Of a DNA stretch of 64,000 nucleotides, positions 21,747 to 32,654 are shown piece by piece. The notes beneath the pieces are model-generated. The model made no database searches. It had not been told where the DNA came from and worked only from the letters and a program-made list of their open reading frames with translations. Source of the DNA: Paragonimus skrjabini miyazakii (lineage: Eukaryota; Platyhelminthes; Trematoda; Plagiorchiida; Troglotrematidae); assembly GCA_014338405.1 (NCBI GenBank), contig JTDE01002093.1, forward strand, positions 1 through 64,000, written 5' to 3'. A program made the translations under genes and the position numbers. The stretch's first letter is position 1; each line of letters begins with the position of its first letter.

Positions 21747-21783
21747 GTGATGAGGTCGAGCGATCGCCCCACACTACTCATTG
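21747..21783 (+). repeat. LTR-start-like sequence at the Gypsy A 5' side
   Basis: The 37 bases GTGATGAGGTCGAGCGATCG and onward closely match the block at 24683-24720 (GTGATGAAGACGGGCGATCG and onward), which lies at the 3' side of the same element just after the coding region. Such a direct repeat on both sides suggests that it is the beginning of an LTR. On the 5' side it runs almost directly into the RT domain, so gag, protease and most of the LTR appear to be deleted. Confidence 0.5.
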
Positions 21784-21788
21784 AGGAG

Positions 21789-22323
21789 ACTGATAGCCCG
21801 TTTAATTCTCCTTTTCTGTTGGTGAGGAAGCCCAGTGGTAAATTTTGATTTTGTGTGGACCTCAGACGGCTCAACCAGATCACAGTTAATGAATTCGTAG
21901 CAGTCCTAGCGGTGGCAGAATTTTTCGACAAGCAAAAAAACGCCAAGACATTTACAGTGCTAGACCTGCGATCTGGATATTGGCAGGTTCCAATCAAGCA
22001 GTTGGACAGAGATAAGACAGCAGTCACAATGGCAGAAAAGCAATACCGCTTTAAAAGTATGCCATTCGGACTGTCAGACGCCCCTTTCACTTTCAGATGA
22101 CTGATGTTAAAGATACTGGAAGGAGTGAACAACACTGTTGTCTACATAGACGATATTGTCATCTACAGTGCGAATGAGACGGAACATACCGGACACGTTT
22201 CAGTTGTGTCACAAAAGATTGAACAAACCGGCCTACGAATCAACAGTTCATAGTCTCAACCGGCGAAACGAACGGTAGTACTACTCGGTCACAAGATCGG
22301 TCAGGACGAGGTCCACCCAATTC
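21789..22323 (+). pseudogene. Gypsy A reverse transcriptase, first part
   Basis: The RT begins at PFNSPFLLVRKPSGK and continues through VDLRRLNQI, TFTVLDLRSGYWQVPI (first catalytic Asp) and FKSMPFGLSDAPFTF. The active-site box is YIDD at 22143-22154, intact. Stops occur at about 21847 (TGA), 22098 (TGA) and 22250 (TAG). The frame breaks off at 22323, where the RTE-A fragment is inserted. An extra A/G difference around 21900 shifts the reading relative to a typical RT (INEFVA region), so small indels may also be present. Confidence 0.85.
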
Positions 22324-22668
22324 ATCATCATCATCATCATCATCATAACAGCCATGAGCCTAACCAAAAGGTACTGTGGCTGGGGCCACCGCTCGCCTCA
22401 ACAGTGACGTGGAATATTTTGGAAGAAAACGTTACTAAGAAGGTTGAAATTTATTAAAACAAGACTAAGCGGAAGAACTAGAAATGGTATGGATACAGGT
22501 CCGCCATTGACTGCGACACATTGCCATCTCGGATAGAGTCTCGAACCAGCGGTTCGGGTGATCGCGAGGACCCCATCCAGGCCGGCGACACCTACCTATT
22601 TTGCCCAATGGAGCAGTCAAGTCTTCATATTTCGTGACCACGTTGTTGCTTGACCACCACGCGGTTTT
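22324..22668 (-). mobile_element. RTE family A 3' fragment inserted in Gypsy A
   Basis: On the minus strand the fragment reads the last about 70 codons of the RTE-A ORF2 (GGQATTWSRNMKTLTAPLSK-type region), the 3' UTR and an (ATG)8 tail at 22323-22346. It is flanked by the 9-bp direct repeat ACCCAATTC at 22315-22323 and 22669-22677. Removing the insert plus one repeat restores the Gypsy frame across the junction. The short length and tail are those of a normal, strongly 5'-truncated target-primed insertion. Confidence 0.9.
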
Positions 22669-23159
22669 ACCCAATTCCCGAGAAACTGCTTACGATCAAG
22701 GCCATTCTGGTGCCACCATCGAAGAGGACGTTGCGACAGTTTCTCGGCCGCGTCGGCTTCTACAGCCGCTTCATCAAAAACTTCAGTGAACTGGCTAGCC
22801 CACTGTATGAAATTCTGAGGAATATTTGTCGATTTCACTGGACTGGAAAGACCAATCAAGCGTTTGTCAAGATCCAATGATTGATGAAGGAGGAACAGCT
22901 GACCCTGAAATTACCAGTTACTAGGCAGAGCTTCGTTGTCGCGACGGACGCGAACAGTGTGGGAATCGGAGCTGTCTTGAAGCAGGAAGGCGGTATTGTG
23001 GAATATGCCAGTCGAGTATTAACTCCTGGTGAACGAAACTACTCAACGATGGAGAAAGAGTGTTTGGCGATCGTGTGGGCATTGGAAAAATGGAGGCCTT
23101 ATTTGCTCGGCCGACGTTTCCATGTGGAGACTAACCACAAGCCTGTTGGAGTGGGTTGA
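22669..23159 (+). pseudogene. Gypsy A RT end and RNase H
   Basis: After the insertion, RT resumes at the connection segment with RQFLGRVGFYSRFIKNFSEL, followed by a TGA at about 22878. The RNase H part contains VVATDANSVGIGAVL (Asp at the first catalytic position), VEYASRVLTPGERNYSTMEKECLAIVWAL (Glu) and HVETNHKPV (corresponding to the T-D-H motif, here T-N-H, so the catalytic aspartate is lost). A frameshift around 23150 moves the reading to the frame that continues to 24023. Confidence 0.85.
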
Positions 23160-24504
23160 ATCGGCGAAGGACCCTCGAGGGAAGCTGGCTCGTTGCGCGT
23201 TACGACTACAGGAGTACGACTTCACAATTCGCCATATAGCTGTAAAAGAGAACTATGTTCCCGACCTGCTTTCCCGAACGCAGCACATGGATGAATTTCA
23301 CAAGGACGTGATCGGAGTCAACAGTATTGAACTGGAGAACGATCCCGGGAAGTTACAGGCAGCGCAGAGGACGGACAAGACAATCCGAATGGTGATTGAT
23401 CAACTTCTACCGAGAGAACAACCGCCAGAAGACGAGGAGAATAAGGAAATGAAGCCTTTCAGAATGTGTTGGTCAGACTTTAGGTTGAATAATGCCAGAA
23501 TTTTAATGCGCCGATTGCGGGATGGAATAAGCGTGCCTGTTGTACCGACGGGGTTGAGAGAGACAATTGTGAAGAGATGTCATCAGCTGGCTCATACGGG
23601 ATGTCATCGAACTTATGAACTGCTGAGGCAAAGGGCGTACTGGCCGGGAATGAAGAAGGATGTTAACAATTATGTGCTGGCGTGCCAGCAATGTCAGCTG
23701 CTGAAGAGCTCCAATTACCTCAGTCAGTATCCCACACAATCAATTCCGGTCAATGGGATTGGGGAATTGTGGTCGCTGGACGTGATGGATCCCTTTCCAG
23801 TTACCACTTCCGGAAATGAGTACATCATAGTCATGAGTGAACATTTCATAAGATGGATCGAATCAGCCGATACACCCGATCAGCGTGCAAGCACGGTATG
23901 CAGGGCTGTGATGAAACACATCGTTGCAGATCACGGAATACCGCGAAGTATATTGACAGATCAAGGTCCCTGCTTCGAACCTGAAGAGTTTCGGAACTGC
24001 TTGGAGCGCTTGGGAATCAGATAATTTCGCACAACACCGTAACATCCTCAAACAAATGGATTGACGGAAAGACAATCACAGAATCAAGGAGTTGGTGGCG
24101 ACGAAAGAAGGAGCTGGGAGGAGACGCTACCATTGATTCTATTGGTCCACCGCTGTTTGCCTCAAGGAACAACGAAGAAGTCGCCGTTTGAGCTAATGTA
24201 CGAGCGCGTGCCACGCCTGCCAGTCGATCAGGAAATTGGTGTATGGGAAGACCGACGGATGAGCACGCGTGAATTAGCAGAAGCTCGGAGAGTGGTCAAC
24301 CAAAACTTGACAAACGTACAAGACGTTTCCAAGGAGCAGTCAACTGCAAGATTATCGGGTCGAAGTGGCGCGTTTGAACTTGGTTCGATGGTTAAATATA
24401 GAGACCGGCGGATTCCGGGTGAAACAGGACCAGGATCTAGGAAGTTCCTGGCAAAGTGGAGGGGACCGTATGTAGTAGTGGACCGCCGTGACCAGTGTAT
24501 CTGA
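23145..24504 (+). pseudogene. Gypsy A integrase and GPY/F module
   Basis: The zinc-binding HHCC module is present (CHQLAHTGCH, then ACQQCQ, about 23578-23702). The catalytic core shows its first Asp in SLDVMD (about 23776), the second in LTDQGPCF (about 23956) and the Glu in NGLTERQ (about 24056-24076). Two TAA codons at 24022-24024 and about 24034 interrupt it in frame. Further on, KFLAKWRGPYVVVDR (about 24445-24485) is the GPY/F module. Integrase would insert the cDNA copy. Here all three catalytic residues remain but the frame is broken. Confidence 0.85.
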
Positions 24505-24960
24505 TTAAGAATGAGAAGGATGAACATCGAGTGCACGGAAGCCAGCTTTGTAAATGGTATAGCACTCCGATCAGAAGAGTATGCACACCACGTGTATCAA
24601 CATCACCGACACGCAGATCGTCGAGAGAACGAAGAAAACCTGAACGGCTGTTGCTGCAGCTGGACAAATCTTTGCGGGGGAGGAATGTGATGAAGACGGG
24701 CGATCGTCCCATACTGCTCACACCACCACTATTCAGTGGCGGGGCGACAGCATGGATTTTGCCGTCAAAAGTAGCCGCAGAGAAAACACCAGAAGAAACA
24801 TCACACCAACACGACAGTGCACTGTGCCATGGAATAGGTCTGGCTACGCAAACTAGTTGAGCATTAGCGTCTGTGGCAACCTGGACCTTCTGGGACGATT
24901 GCCATATGCAGATGAGTGTTTTTGTTTCTTGTCCTGTTTAAACACCTAACCCATGTTGGT
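24495..24960 (+). pseudogene. Gypsy A C-terminal tail and 3' (LTR-like) region
   Basis: After a frameshift, the tail of the polyprotein continues as YLIKNEKDEHRVHGSQLCKW and an Arg/Ser-rich end up to the TGA at about 24858-24860. From 24683 onward the DNA matches 49531-49790 of Gypsy B at the nucleotide level, including the word TTGTTTAAAC-region near 24937 (CTGTTTAAACACCTAAC) and 49766 (TTGTTTAAACGCTTAAC). I read this shared block as the start of the 3' LTR; no paired LTR end is visible. Confidence 0.55.
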
Positions 24961-25663
24961 CTCCTAACTAAACAACCTTTGCGTCATCCGTGTTCTTGGC
25001 TCACGACACTAGTATGTCCGAAGGACCGTCAACAACACGACTCAGCCAAGTACAAAACCAAAACACTGTCCATAAAAAATATCGATGCCGGGGTATTCAC
25101 AAGTTTGCGCATACGGAATACATGCTACTCTCAGATTTTGTTAGTAGCATGTTGAACCGTCTGGCTAATTGCAGCATATTCACGTTGAAAAATCCCAAAC
25201 TAACACCTCCTTGAATGAGACTTCATAAACCAGTTTCACTGTGGCATCCAAGCTATGGTCGCCTCTGAAATGTTTTACATAAGCGTTCTGTCATTACTCT
25301 GATAAGTAATCACCATAAACGACATCGCCGGAGACATCGCTTATTCTTTTGGAGTGATTTGTGTAAGTATAGGCAATATAGGACCTTGGTGGCATACGGA
25401 CGATGTGAATGAAATATTATGGGACTATAAATACACGATGCAAACGCTTAGCGCATGGATTGCAACAGAAAAGTGATTATGCTGCTCCAAGGCTGTAAAG
25501 CCAACTATCACGTGCTCATGCGAACGCAAACACTCCTGATCTTATAGCCTTCAATGCTGTCACTGTAAATTATGCAGATTTTTTGCTTTAGTATTTCATC
25601 GAGGTTCGCAAACGCCTGGCTTGTGCAGTTGGTTGATAAACATTCCTTAATCAACACCAAATT
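24961..25663. other. no supported gene
   Basis: The first part may still be Gypsy A LTR, but nothing in the window matches it. The remainder has no recognisable exon. Confidence 0.4.
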
Positions 25664-26392
25664 CATAGGAAGTCAATTATTGGAACGGCTGTTTTCGGTA
25701 ATTCTCATTGGGATTTTACAATCACATTACATACGATTTGTATACGAAAAATTAGAAGGAGTCAAGTGGGTCATTAAAACCATAGACATGAGGATGGATC
25801 ACAGTCTCCTGAAGGAGGGTGGGAGTGTTAGTGTATGTGTGACATTATCACACGTGCCTGTCATTAGACATGCGTTCGTGGGTGTCAGATGATCCACGCA
25901 AGAGTGGGTTTCAAGTGGCTGTGAATTAGTTGGCCAAGAGAGATGTAGAGTTTACGTGGATTGTTTTGGGACACACGGACAGGGGTTGTAGAGTCTGTTG
26001 ACAACAGCCTCGAGTGTTGATAATAGTCGCAACCTGACAGCTTTGGAGTGGGTTTGACGAGCCTTGTAGGTGACTCGGTAGATTTCATCCGGCTCTATTT
26101 GATGGCCAGTGTCAGATAAGTGGGAACCGATCGCACTGAAAATAAGCCTTCTCGAACCGTTGAGAAGTCACTTGGGGAGGTGTTCGCCAATCCTTTCCGA
26201 GAGCAGCCATGTGGTTTTCCAAACGTAACCGCCGTCCTTCAGTAGACTGTGATCCGTCCCCACGGCTGTGATTTTAATGACCCACTTGACTTGTTCTAAT
26301 TTTTCGTATATAAATCGCATGAAATGTAATTGTAAGGTTTCGATGAGAAGTACCGAAAACAGCTGTTTCCATAATTGGATTCTTGCGAATAT
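25664..26392. mobile_element. Penelope-like element remnant with inverted arms
   Basis: About 155 bp on the left (25664-25824) are repeated in inverted orientation on the right (26229-26392). Shared words include CAAGTGGGTCATTAAAA (25763-25780) against its complement near 26276-26292, GGATCACAGTCT, and CAGCTGTTTTCGGTA-type sequence at the outer ends. The central segment codes on the minus strand for the C-terminal endonuclease region of a Penelope-like element. Penelope-type elements are known for such inverted or tandem partial copies. Confidence 0.7.
25860..26240 (-). pseudogene. Penelope-like GIY-YIG endonuclease region (broken)
   Basis: On the minus strand from about 26240, a YVWKTTW segment is followed by LSERIGEHLPK, the usual layout after the GIY-YIG core (YVGKTxRxLxxRIxEHxPKW). 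Next come FSAIGSHLSDTGHQI, a spacer, and LRLLSTLEAVV and NPCPCVPKQ, matching the typical end (LRxxEAxxIxxxxPxLCVQK). Stops at about 26178 and 25947 break the frame. In an active element this nuclease nicks the target for reverse transcription. The RT domain is absent here. Confidence 0.6.
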
Positions 26393-26514
26393 TATGAGAG
26401 CGTGGAAACAATTGCAACACCAAATTGCTTATATTTTTTTATCCGTGCCTGTGGCTACTCACTTTTATAAACACTTGGATGTCATAATGATTTCTTGCGT
26501 CTTGTTAATTGTAG

Positions 26515-26626
26515 AGATGGATCTCGCACAGGTGTACCGGATGGTATTCGAGGCTTTGTCGCATCTGTCATTCAAAGTGCTCTGTATCATGTCTACGAAC
26601 AAGACTTTTCGTCAAGAACACCACGG
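26515..26626 (+). CDS. candidate exon of unidentified gene, GVPDGIRGF
   Basis: The acceptor TTAATTGTAG ends at 26514 and the donor CACG precedes GTAAAG at 26627. All three + frames stay open across the 112 bp. The frame starting one base in gives GVPDGIRGFVASVIQSALYH followed by VYEQDFSSRTP, the most protein-like of the three, and ends in phase 2. This agrees with the exon at 30951, which supplies the one missing base. I do not recognise the family. An alternative frame is part of a 137-codon open frame (26268-26681) that I consider fortuitous. Confidence 0.45.
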
Positions 26627-27225
26627 TAAAGCTAACTACGTTGCGTTGTGCTCTGGTTCTTTCTCCGATTTGATTTCGTAAACGGATGCTCAAAACCAGT
26701 CGTGATGTACAACTTGGGTAATGGTGAAAAAAAGTATCTTACTTGTAATCCACCAGAAAAACAGGGCTTAAGAAGTGATCTGCTTTTCAAAGCACATGTT
26801 TGTTCGTAAATTTTCTCTTCGAGAAATTAAGTAATTTCACAATGACACAAAACTTCAGTGGGATAAATCGCTTTTGAAGAGTTTTTCTTGGGTAATGTGC
26901 TATTTTTCATCACAAAGTCCATTATTAACGACGTCCTCCACCTCAACAGCATTTAACTTTTGCTTAAAAGCAAACTTCCACCACTAATCTACAATGTTTA
27001 CATAGAAAAGTACGACATCATTTTTGGGAAAAAGTATCCATTAGTATTTTGAGAAAATATGCCCAATAGCTAGGCGTTGCTTTCTGTGTTCCGTAGTCTG
27101 TCCTCTATTATTTTATTGTTTTGATGTATGCGTTCTAATGAATGAGTCAGCTCCCCCGAATGAGAAAATAAGTTCACCGTTTTCTTATGGAAGTAGATTC
27201 CATATTACGTGTGAATGCTCAACTC
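26627..27225. other. no supported gene (probable intron)
   Basis: AT-rich sequence between a candidate exon and a SINE copy. I see nothing else in it. Confidence 0.4.
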
Positions 27226-27635
27226 CGACTACTCATCAGTAATTTAAAATATTGCCTAGCAGGTTTAATGAGATCAGAGAGTTCGACCTGTATAGAAAGT
27301 CCTAATCGTGGAGTTATCGATTGGAGTTAACAAACAGTAACTGTGTTTTCTGTCGAAACGATCGGGCAACCTGACCATTATTTACAAGCGAAAGCGGTTG
27401 AGCATTCACATATGATAATTCGGTCGTGCTTAATGTGAGGTCATTGGCACAGTGGTAAACACGGTTGCCTCATGAACAGGGTGGCCGTGGTTCTAGTCCC
27501 GGCAGTGGCGATGATATGCACTACTGACGAGCTCTAATAAGAGTGAAACTCAAGTCTAGTGCTCCTTTTCGATAGGGGTCGACTGGAAAGTCAATGGGAA
27601 TTCGACAGCTATGTTCAATTGTGGGTGATGTCCAA
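27226..27635 (+). mobile_element. tRNA-derived SINE, full-length single unit
   Basis: The copy begins at CGACTACTCATCAGTAA and ends near GTGATGTCCAATTCATATGA. The internal promoter is at about 27443-27510: A box TGGCACAGTGGT and B box GGTTCTAGTCC (one change from consensus). It is the reverse complement of the unit between the two 69-bp repeats at 15160-15660, without the terminal duplication. It lies in the presumed intron between exons at 26515 and 30951. Confidence 0.8.
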
Positions 27636-30600
27636 TTCATATGAAATCCATAATTCCCTACTGCTCATCACCAATACATCTTTGTACCGAAAGGCTGATC
27701 TTCCGTAAAGTCAACAGACAGTGGCAAGCTCAGTGAAATCTTAGGGATTCGATCGTGTACTAGTCAGTTCCCATGACACAGCTTTTATGGTAACCTTTAT
27801 TCTTCAGCGAAGCGGATTTCAGTGAAACCAAAGAGGTACATTTAAAATTGAGTTAAAATTGTTATGCGACAAAGCATCATATTTGGGCTGGATACTGTCA
27901 ACTTGCCCAGTTGCAAACAAAAGTAAACACGACGGCAAGAGACGACGAGAAAGTGGGCCTACTTTTTCTAGTCTACAACTCCAACGGTGGTCTTATCACA
28001 TTAACGATAATCTTTCCGAACAAACATTCGAAGTAAATAATTTCTTGGATACACCATGTGATTGTAAACAAGTGGTCACCAATTCTGACTGACGTTCAGT
28101 GCATTCACGACGCTTTAACATTAAATGATGAAATTTATACAACGTGGTTTTTGTCACAACCTACTGTCGTAATTTTCGAATGTTGCCTTGTTCAATGCTT
28201 CTACTTCTTTTGGCACGTTTCAGACCTCCAGTATCAAACTACTTGGGTTTGTGCAAGCTCCAAAACGTTTGACTTCTTAGCACTTAAAATCTGTACTCAA
28301 AATGGACCGATAGCTAACTATCACAATGTTTTACTACGCCCTGTGTGCGCCTGAAATTTTGACCTATTTATTTCATCATACTGATTAATGCGCACTGAGA
28401 TACTTGGCGCAACTCATATCGTTGATGTTGTGCAAAGTCACACCGTGTTATGATACTGAGATTCAAAGTGGCGTAATTACACATGCACGAGCTATGCCGG
28501 AAAGTGTAGTTCTGAGGACCGACATGGTAAAATAGTGGCCAGCATGGAAGATCTTAGACAACGCTATCACCACTGACTGCCTGCTATGTTCCAATAGAGA
28601 TGCCCATTTACGCAGGGTGCTGCCCCCCCCCTCCCCCCTAATTCGGCCTAACGGTAGATTGAATAGCCCAAGTAAATCTATGGTTGGTCAAACATTCCCC
28701 AATTCTCCTGACGCTTTCCCATAACCATACACACGGTCCATAGTGGGCGCCAACTTCACTGGAGATGGAGTTAGCACACTTATAAATCAGAATCGTTCTT
28801 TATCAGGTTACAACGCCGCCATACTACCTCTACCCCCACAGTCGGAAGCAGCCTAACAGCACGACGAGGTCTCAATGGAATCATAATCGTGTAACACTTC
28901 CCTCCAACAAATTTGTCATAGAACGCCACAGCAATTGGGTCTACTATCAAAACCCCCAAATGGTGTAAAAATGTTCTGACACACCCTTGTCATTTGACTT
29001 GTACATTGATGATCTTGTGGAGTGGATGGATAAGTAGTTAGTTGACTGTCAGTTTTCTTCGTTATATATAAAAATGTATAGCTCACACTGAAAGGGCATT
29101 AACTAAAACGTACTGATTGTACTAGCACCATGTTTATATTTTCACGTATGTTGATGTATGTAGTTCCCTTTCATTTAACTGCAGCTTTCCTTTGTTCGAA
29201 AAACGTGACATTTTGCCAGGGTGATGGTCTAAGTGGTTTGACAGCAATCCGTTCACAAAGTAATCAATGTTTCCGTTACTACCCCTGTCAGGAAGTAGAA
29301 AACGGTTTCTGCCATTTGCTTACACTAGTAAATTGCTAGGGTCTTATTTTGTTTTGCATGAGAAATGGAACACAATCCCTCAGTTAGTGCGTCACTGTGA
29401 TTGACCACAGTCAGTGACATTGGCTTCAAAAGTCTTTAAAAATTTGCCATGTGGTCTGTGAAGTAACAGAAACCTCTGATGAAGCCGGCTCATTGTCAGC
29501 AGTTATATAGTGTATATGGCTCTCCCTGCTAAAAGTTTCTCCCTTTTTGATCCGGGAATCCGCCTTTACAAATTCAATTTGCGTTATTGCAGCCGATGTA
29601 TCGATATCGAGTGGACTTCTAAGCGTCTGACTGAATTCAAGTAAATCACAAGCAATAGCACCCAGGGGATTTGCGATGAAATGGGGGACAGTAACTATAA
29701 GTGTGAGGCTAACTGCAAACAGTTATTGCTGAGTTTATGCAAGTCATGTCATGTTTCAAAATTATATAGCATCACAAAAGTTTGCCTCATCTGGTTGGTA
29801 CGAATCGGAAAAGTAATGCAATTTCCACAATAGTAGCATTCATCTGTAATATATTTGAAACGATTTATTTTCGCCGGCATCAAGTTATCATAGTGAAGTG
29901 TAGTGCTGATCACAAGGAATTCAATAAAACACCGATCAGTGTCGCTTCCAACCTGTAGCCGTTGACTATCGAAAACGTTTTAAATTTGTTAACCTAATTT
30001 TTGTTCATCCGTACATCAAAACGTGCGACTCACTTCTTCAAGTTCTTAACAGACTTCCACTGCGATGGCAATAGTGACACACACCGCATGCAGCAGCATA
30101 AGTGCCCACCGATATGTACGACGGTTGAACGAGAGAACTATGTTCGTTGAGGTGACAGATGACGTACAACGAGGGGCGCAATGAAAAGTCCGTTGTGGTT
30201 AGTATGGTAGAGAGAACCAAAAGTGTTGATTGAAAGAGTGATGGTTGAACAAGAAAAAAATTGTAGTCATACTGAACCAAACAGGGTCCAGTGGTTCTGG
30301 TCTTCGTATCGTAGCAAGTAAGGAATAGCAGCAGATAAAACGCAAATGTGGGCTGAAGAATCTTATAACATGAGTGTCAATGACATTGATTCTGTTATAT
30401 TTCGACATAGTGAACAACATCCTATGGAGTCAATGCCAGGAGGCTGGTTATGCCCTTCCAGACTTTGTCTCTGCTTCAAACATTTTGTTTATGTAATTCA
30501 CTTAGTTGATGTTTGCAGTTTGATTTGGGTAGTGCCAAAAACACGCAGCAACAAGCGATGGGTTTGCATTCACCTAACTTGTTCTTTCCACACAAACTTG

Positions 30601-30950
30601 TATAACGTAGCTGGTACGATTATAGACGTTTTAAGCTCGTCTGTTCTGACAGTGTATCTTGTCATTGCCTCTGTAGGGCTTCTATCATATAACCGATCTT
30701 TCGTTGTCACCGTATTCGAAACCGTTTAGTTTTAGACTTCCGTACAGTGCACAGTATAGGGAATACTGACCTGTACTAATTAGAGTTGTCTATAATATCT
30801 CAGGCATCTACGGCATGAGATAAATTGAACATGCATCATTTTTACAGAATGATCTGTAACAGAAACTGTCATAGCCTTTCAGTGTTACTGGCATACGTTG
30901 TTATTTATTAGCAAAGATTAACATTCTCAGATTAACCGCTATTCACACAG
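27636..30950. other. no supported gene
   Basis: No exon with good splice sites was recognised. Open frames at 27859-28092, 28058-28354 and 30346-30729 are long for chance but have no motif. A C-run of nine and six bases around 28623-28638 gives two long G tracts on the minus strand. Confidence 0.4.
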
Positions 30951-31206
30951 AGAAACAACCATTGATGCAACGGAAAATCTGCTGCAGTTGACGACAGATT
31001 CAGACGGTGCATTTGATCTATCAACTTATCAGCCAAACAACTTTGAAGTTTTCGAGAAAGATTCCTTGGCAGCAAACCTGAGGGAAACTGGCAAACAACG
31101 TGTAATTCTGGACGATGAGTCTCATCCAACCCCCAACATCGTATGGCCAACGATAGGAGAATTCAACAAAGAATTAGGTTTGAAAAAAATTGAAGAATAT
31201 ATCCAA
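30951..31206 (+). CDS. exon of unidentified gene, ETTIDATENLLQ to KKIEEYIQ
   Basis: This is one of the clearest exons in the window. The acceptor CTATTCACACAG ends at 30950, then come one base plus 85 codons, and then GTATGT, a consensus donor, at 31207. The exon ends in phase 0. The peptide is acidic and mixed in composition, with segments FEVFEKDSLAANLRETG, VILDDESHPTPNIVWPT and EFNKELGLKKIEEYI. I do not recognise a domain. The start phase agrees with the exon ending at 26626, which supports one gene across the SINE-containing intron. Confidence 0.65.
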
Positions 31207-32654
31207 GTATGTTGGGGTCGCTGCTCTCTGTGTGTGGTTTTACCAGTATATGGGATTCTATAGTATTATTATGCTTGTCTAAGCCCCGGATTACAAGCGA
31301 TGTTCACGAAAGACACAATCTCAATTTGAGAGTGGTCGGTCTTGTTGGCAGCTAATCAGAACACTGATTTGGTTAAAGTGTCTCGCTTTCTTTCCAGGAC
31401 CGTTCCTAACATTTAGCTACAGCTCAGTCGCATTTGGAACATCCTCATGTCAGTTCGTTTACCTTACCAGTTTCTTCAACAATTGCATAGTATTTAATTC
31501 ATCCAAGTGCTGCTAACACTTGCCAGTATATCTAATCGATCTAATAGGTAAGAATGTTTGGGATAATATGTAGTGGCCATTGTTGAGCACTTACCACATT
31601 GCGTCTTGTGGTTCCTGAGTGCAACGTCCTCGTCACCTTCACTCAGCTTACACCACGTGAGCAACAAATTCAGAACAGTCACAACTGATACGGTTTTCTG
31701 GATTTCTCTGTAAAGATTCACACTTCCCCACAGGTAACTACAATGGTTGAGCTTGATGTTTTATGTCACTTTATCAACATCAGGTTGAAAGTCACCTGGC
31801 GGAAATCTTACGTCTCCATATCCGGAAAGTTGAAGTATCCCTGTGTCACTACTCATCTCGTTCAGTTTTTTTAAAAATCATAGTCCTTTGTGTCTTCGCA
31901 TTTCTGTTGAGGGCGATACCGATCACTGTGTGAAACGCAATTGTACGAAGGTAGCTGAAATACAGACCACGTCTTATCATATACTATTTATCGCAGAGAA
32001 AATACACAATGGCTTAGTCCTTATTAAACCAATGATGCTTGTATGATTCTAAACTGTGTGGATTGAAGCACTAACAATATTCTTTATTCATCAAATCGGT
32101 TGATCCGTTTTTGCTTGAAAATTACACATTTTTATGCGCCGCATTCCACTTGGTTGCCGAAAGTCTGAGATGTATAAAAGTAGCAACCCGAACGAAAAAC
32201 GGTGCAAAAGGATACCAGCATAAGTCACTTTGTACAATCTATACATCTGAAGCACAACATCGTTTCATGAACCTCAATCTCGTGACCTACAGCTTACGGC
32301 CCACAAATACCAAAACAACCATGCGGTGTTACGAAACTAACCGCTCGCGAGGGTGATGCATGAACAGATAGCAAAAAATTTACTTCACTGAAATGCCTGA
32401 GTAGAACTTTCAGCTATTTTTAGCTGAATTAAACAGTGTTCATTACGAAATTACCCCAGGCAAATCTTTACCAGACATTGCTCTTGCACTTTGTCTGTCC
32501 ACCAGAAACATGAACAATGTTTCATAACTGAGTAATCCACCGTCTCTTTCCGAGGAACGTTGTAAGGATGAACGTGCATCCCAGGAGCACATATAATTAT
32601 TATTTCAATTGAGTCTTTTTAGTTTGTCAATAATTTGTGAGGTATCTTTCACAG
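31207..32654. other. no supported gene
   Basis: Probable intron. No transposon domain or further exon is visible before the Penelope-like fragment. Confidence 0.4.

Larger units (their letters stand above)
21789..24860 (+). mobile_element. Ty3/Gypsy retrotransposon A, pol remnant
   Basis: The polymerase order RT, RNase H, integrase with a GPY/F module is typical of Ty3/Gypsy LTR elements. The copy lacks gag and protease, carries several stops and frameshifts, and is interrupted by an RTE-A LINE fragment at 22324-22668. It is followed by a 3' region shared with Gypsy B at 49531-49790. Both copies therefore come from related elements, although their polymerase sequences are clearly distinct lineages or diverged versions. 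Confidence 0.9.

Noticed and set aside
21611..22135. 174-codon minus-strand open frame
   Set aside because: It is antisense to the Gypsy A reverse transcriptase, whose motifs are clear on the + strand.
26268..26681. 137-codon + strand open frame
   Set aside because: It starts inside the Penelope-like inverted arm and has poor composition. The shorter spliced exon in another frame (26515-26626) is preferred.
30346..30729. 127-codon + strand open frame
   Set aside because: No acceptor, donor or motif; hydrophobic and cysteine-rich composition typical of chance frames in T-rich DNA.
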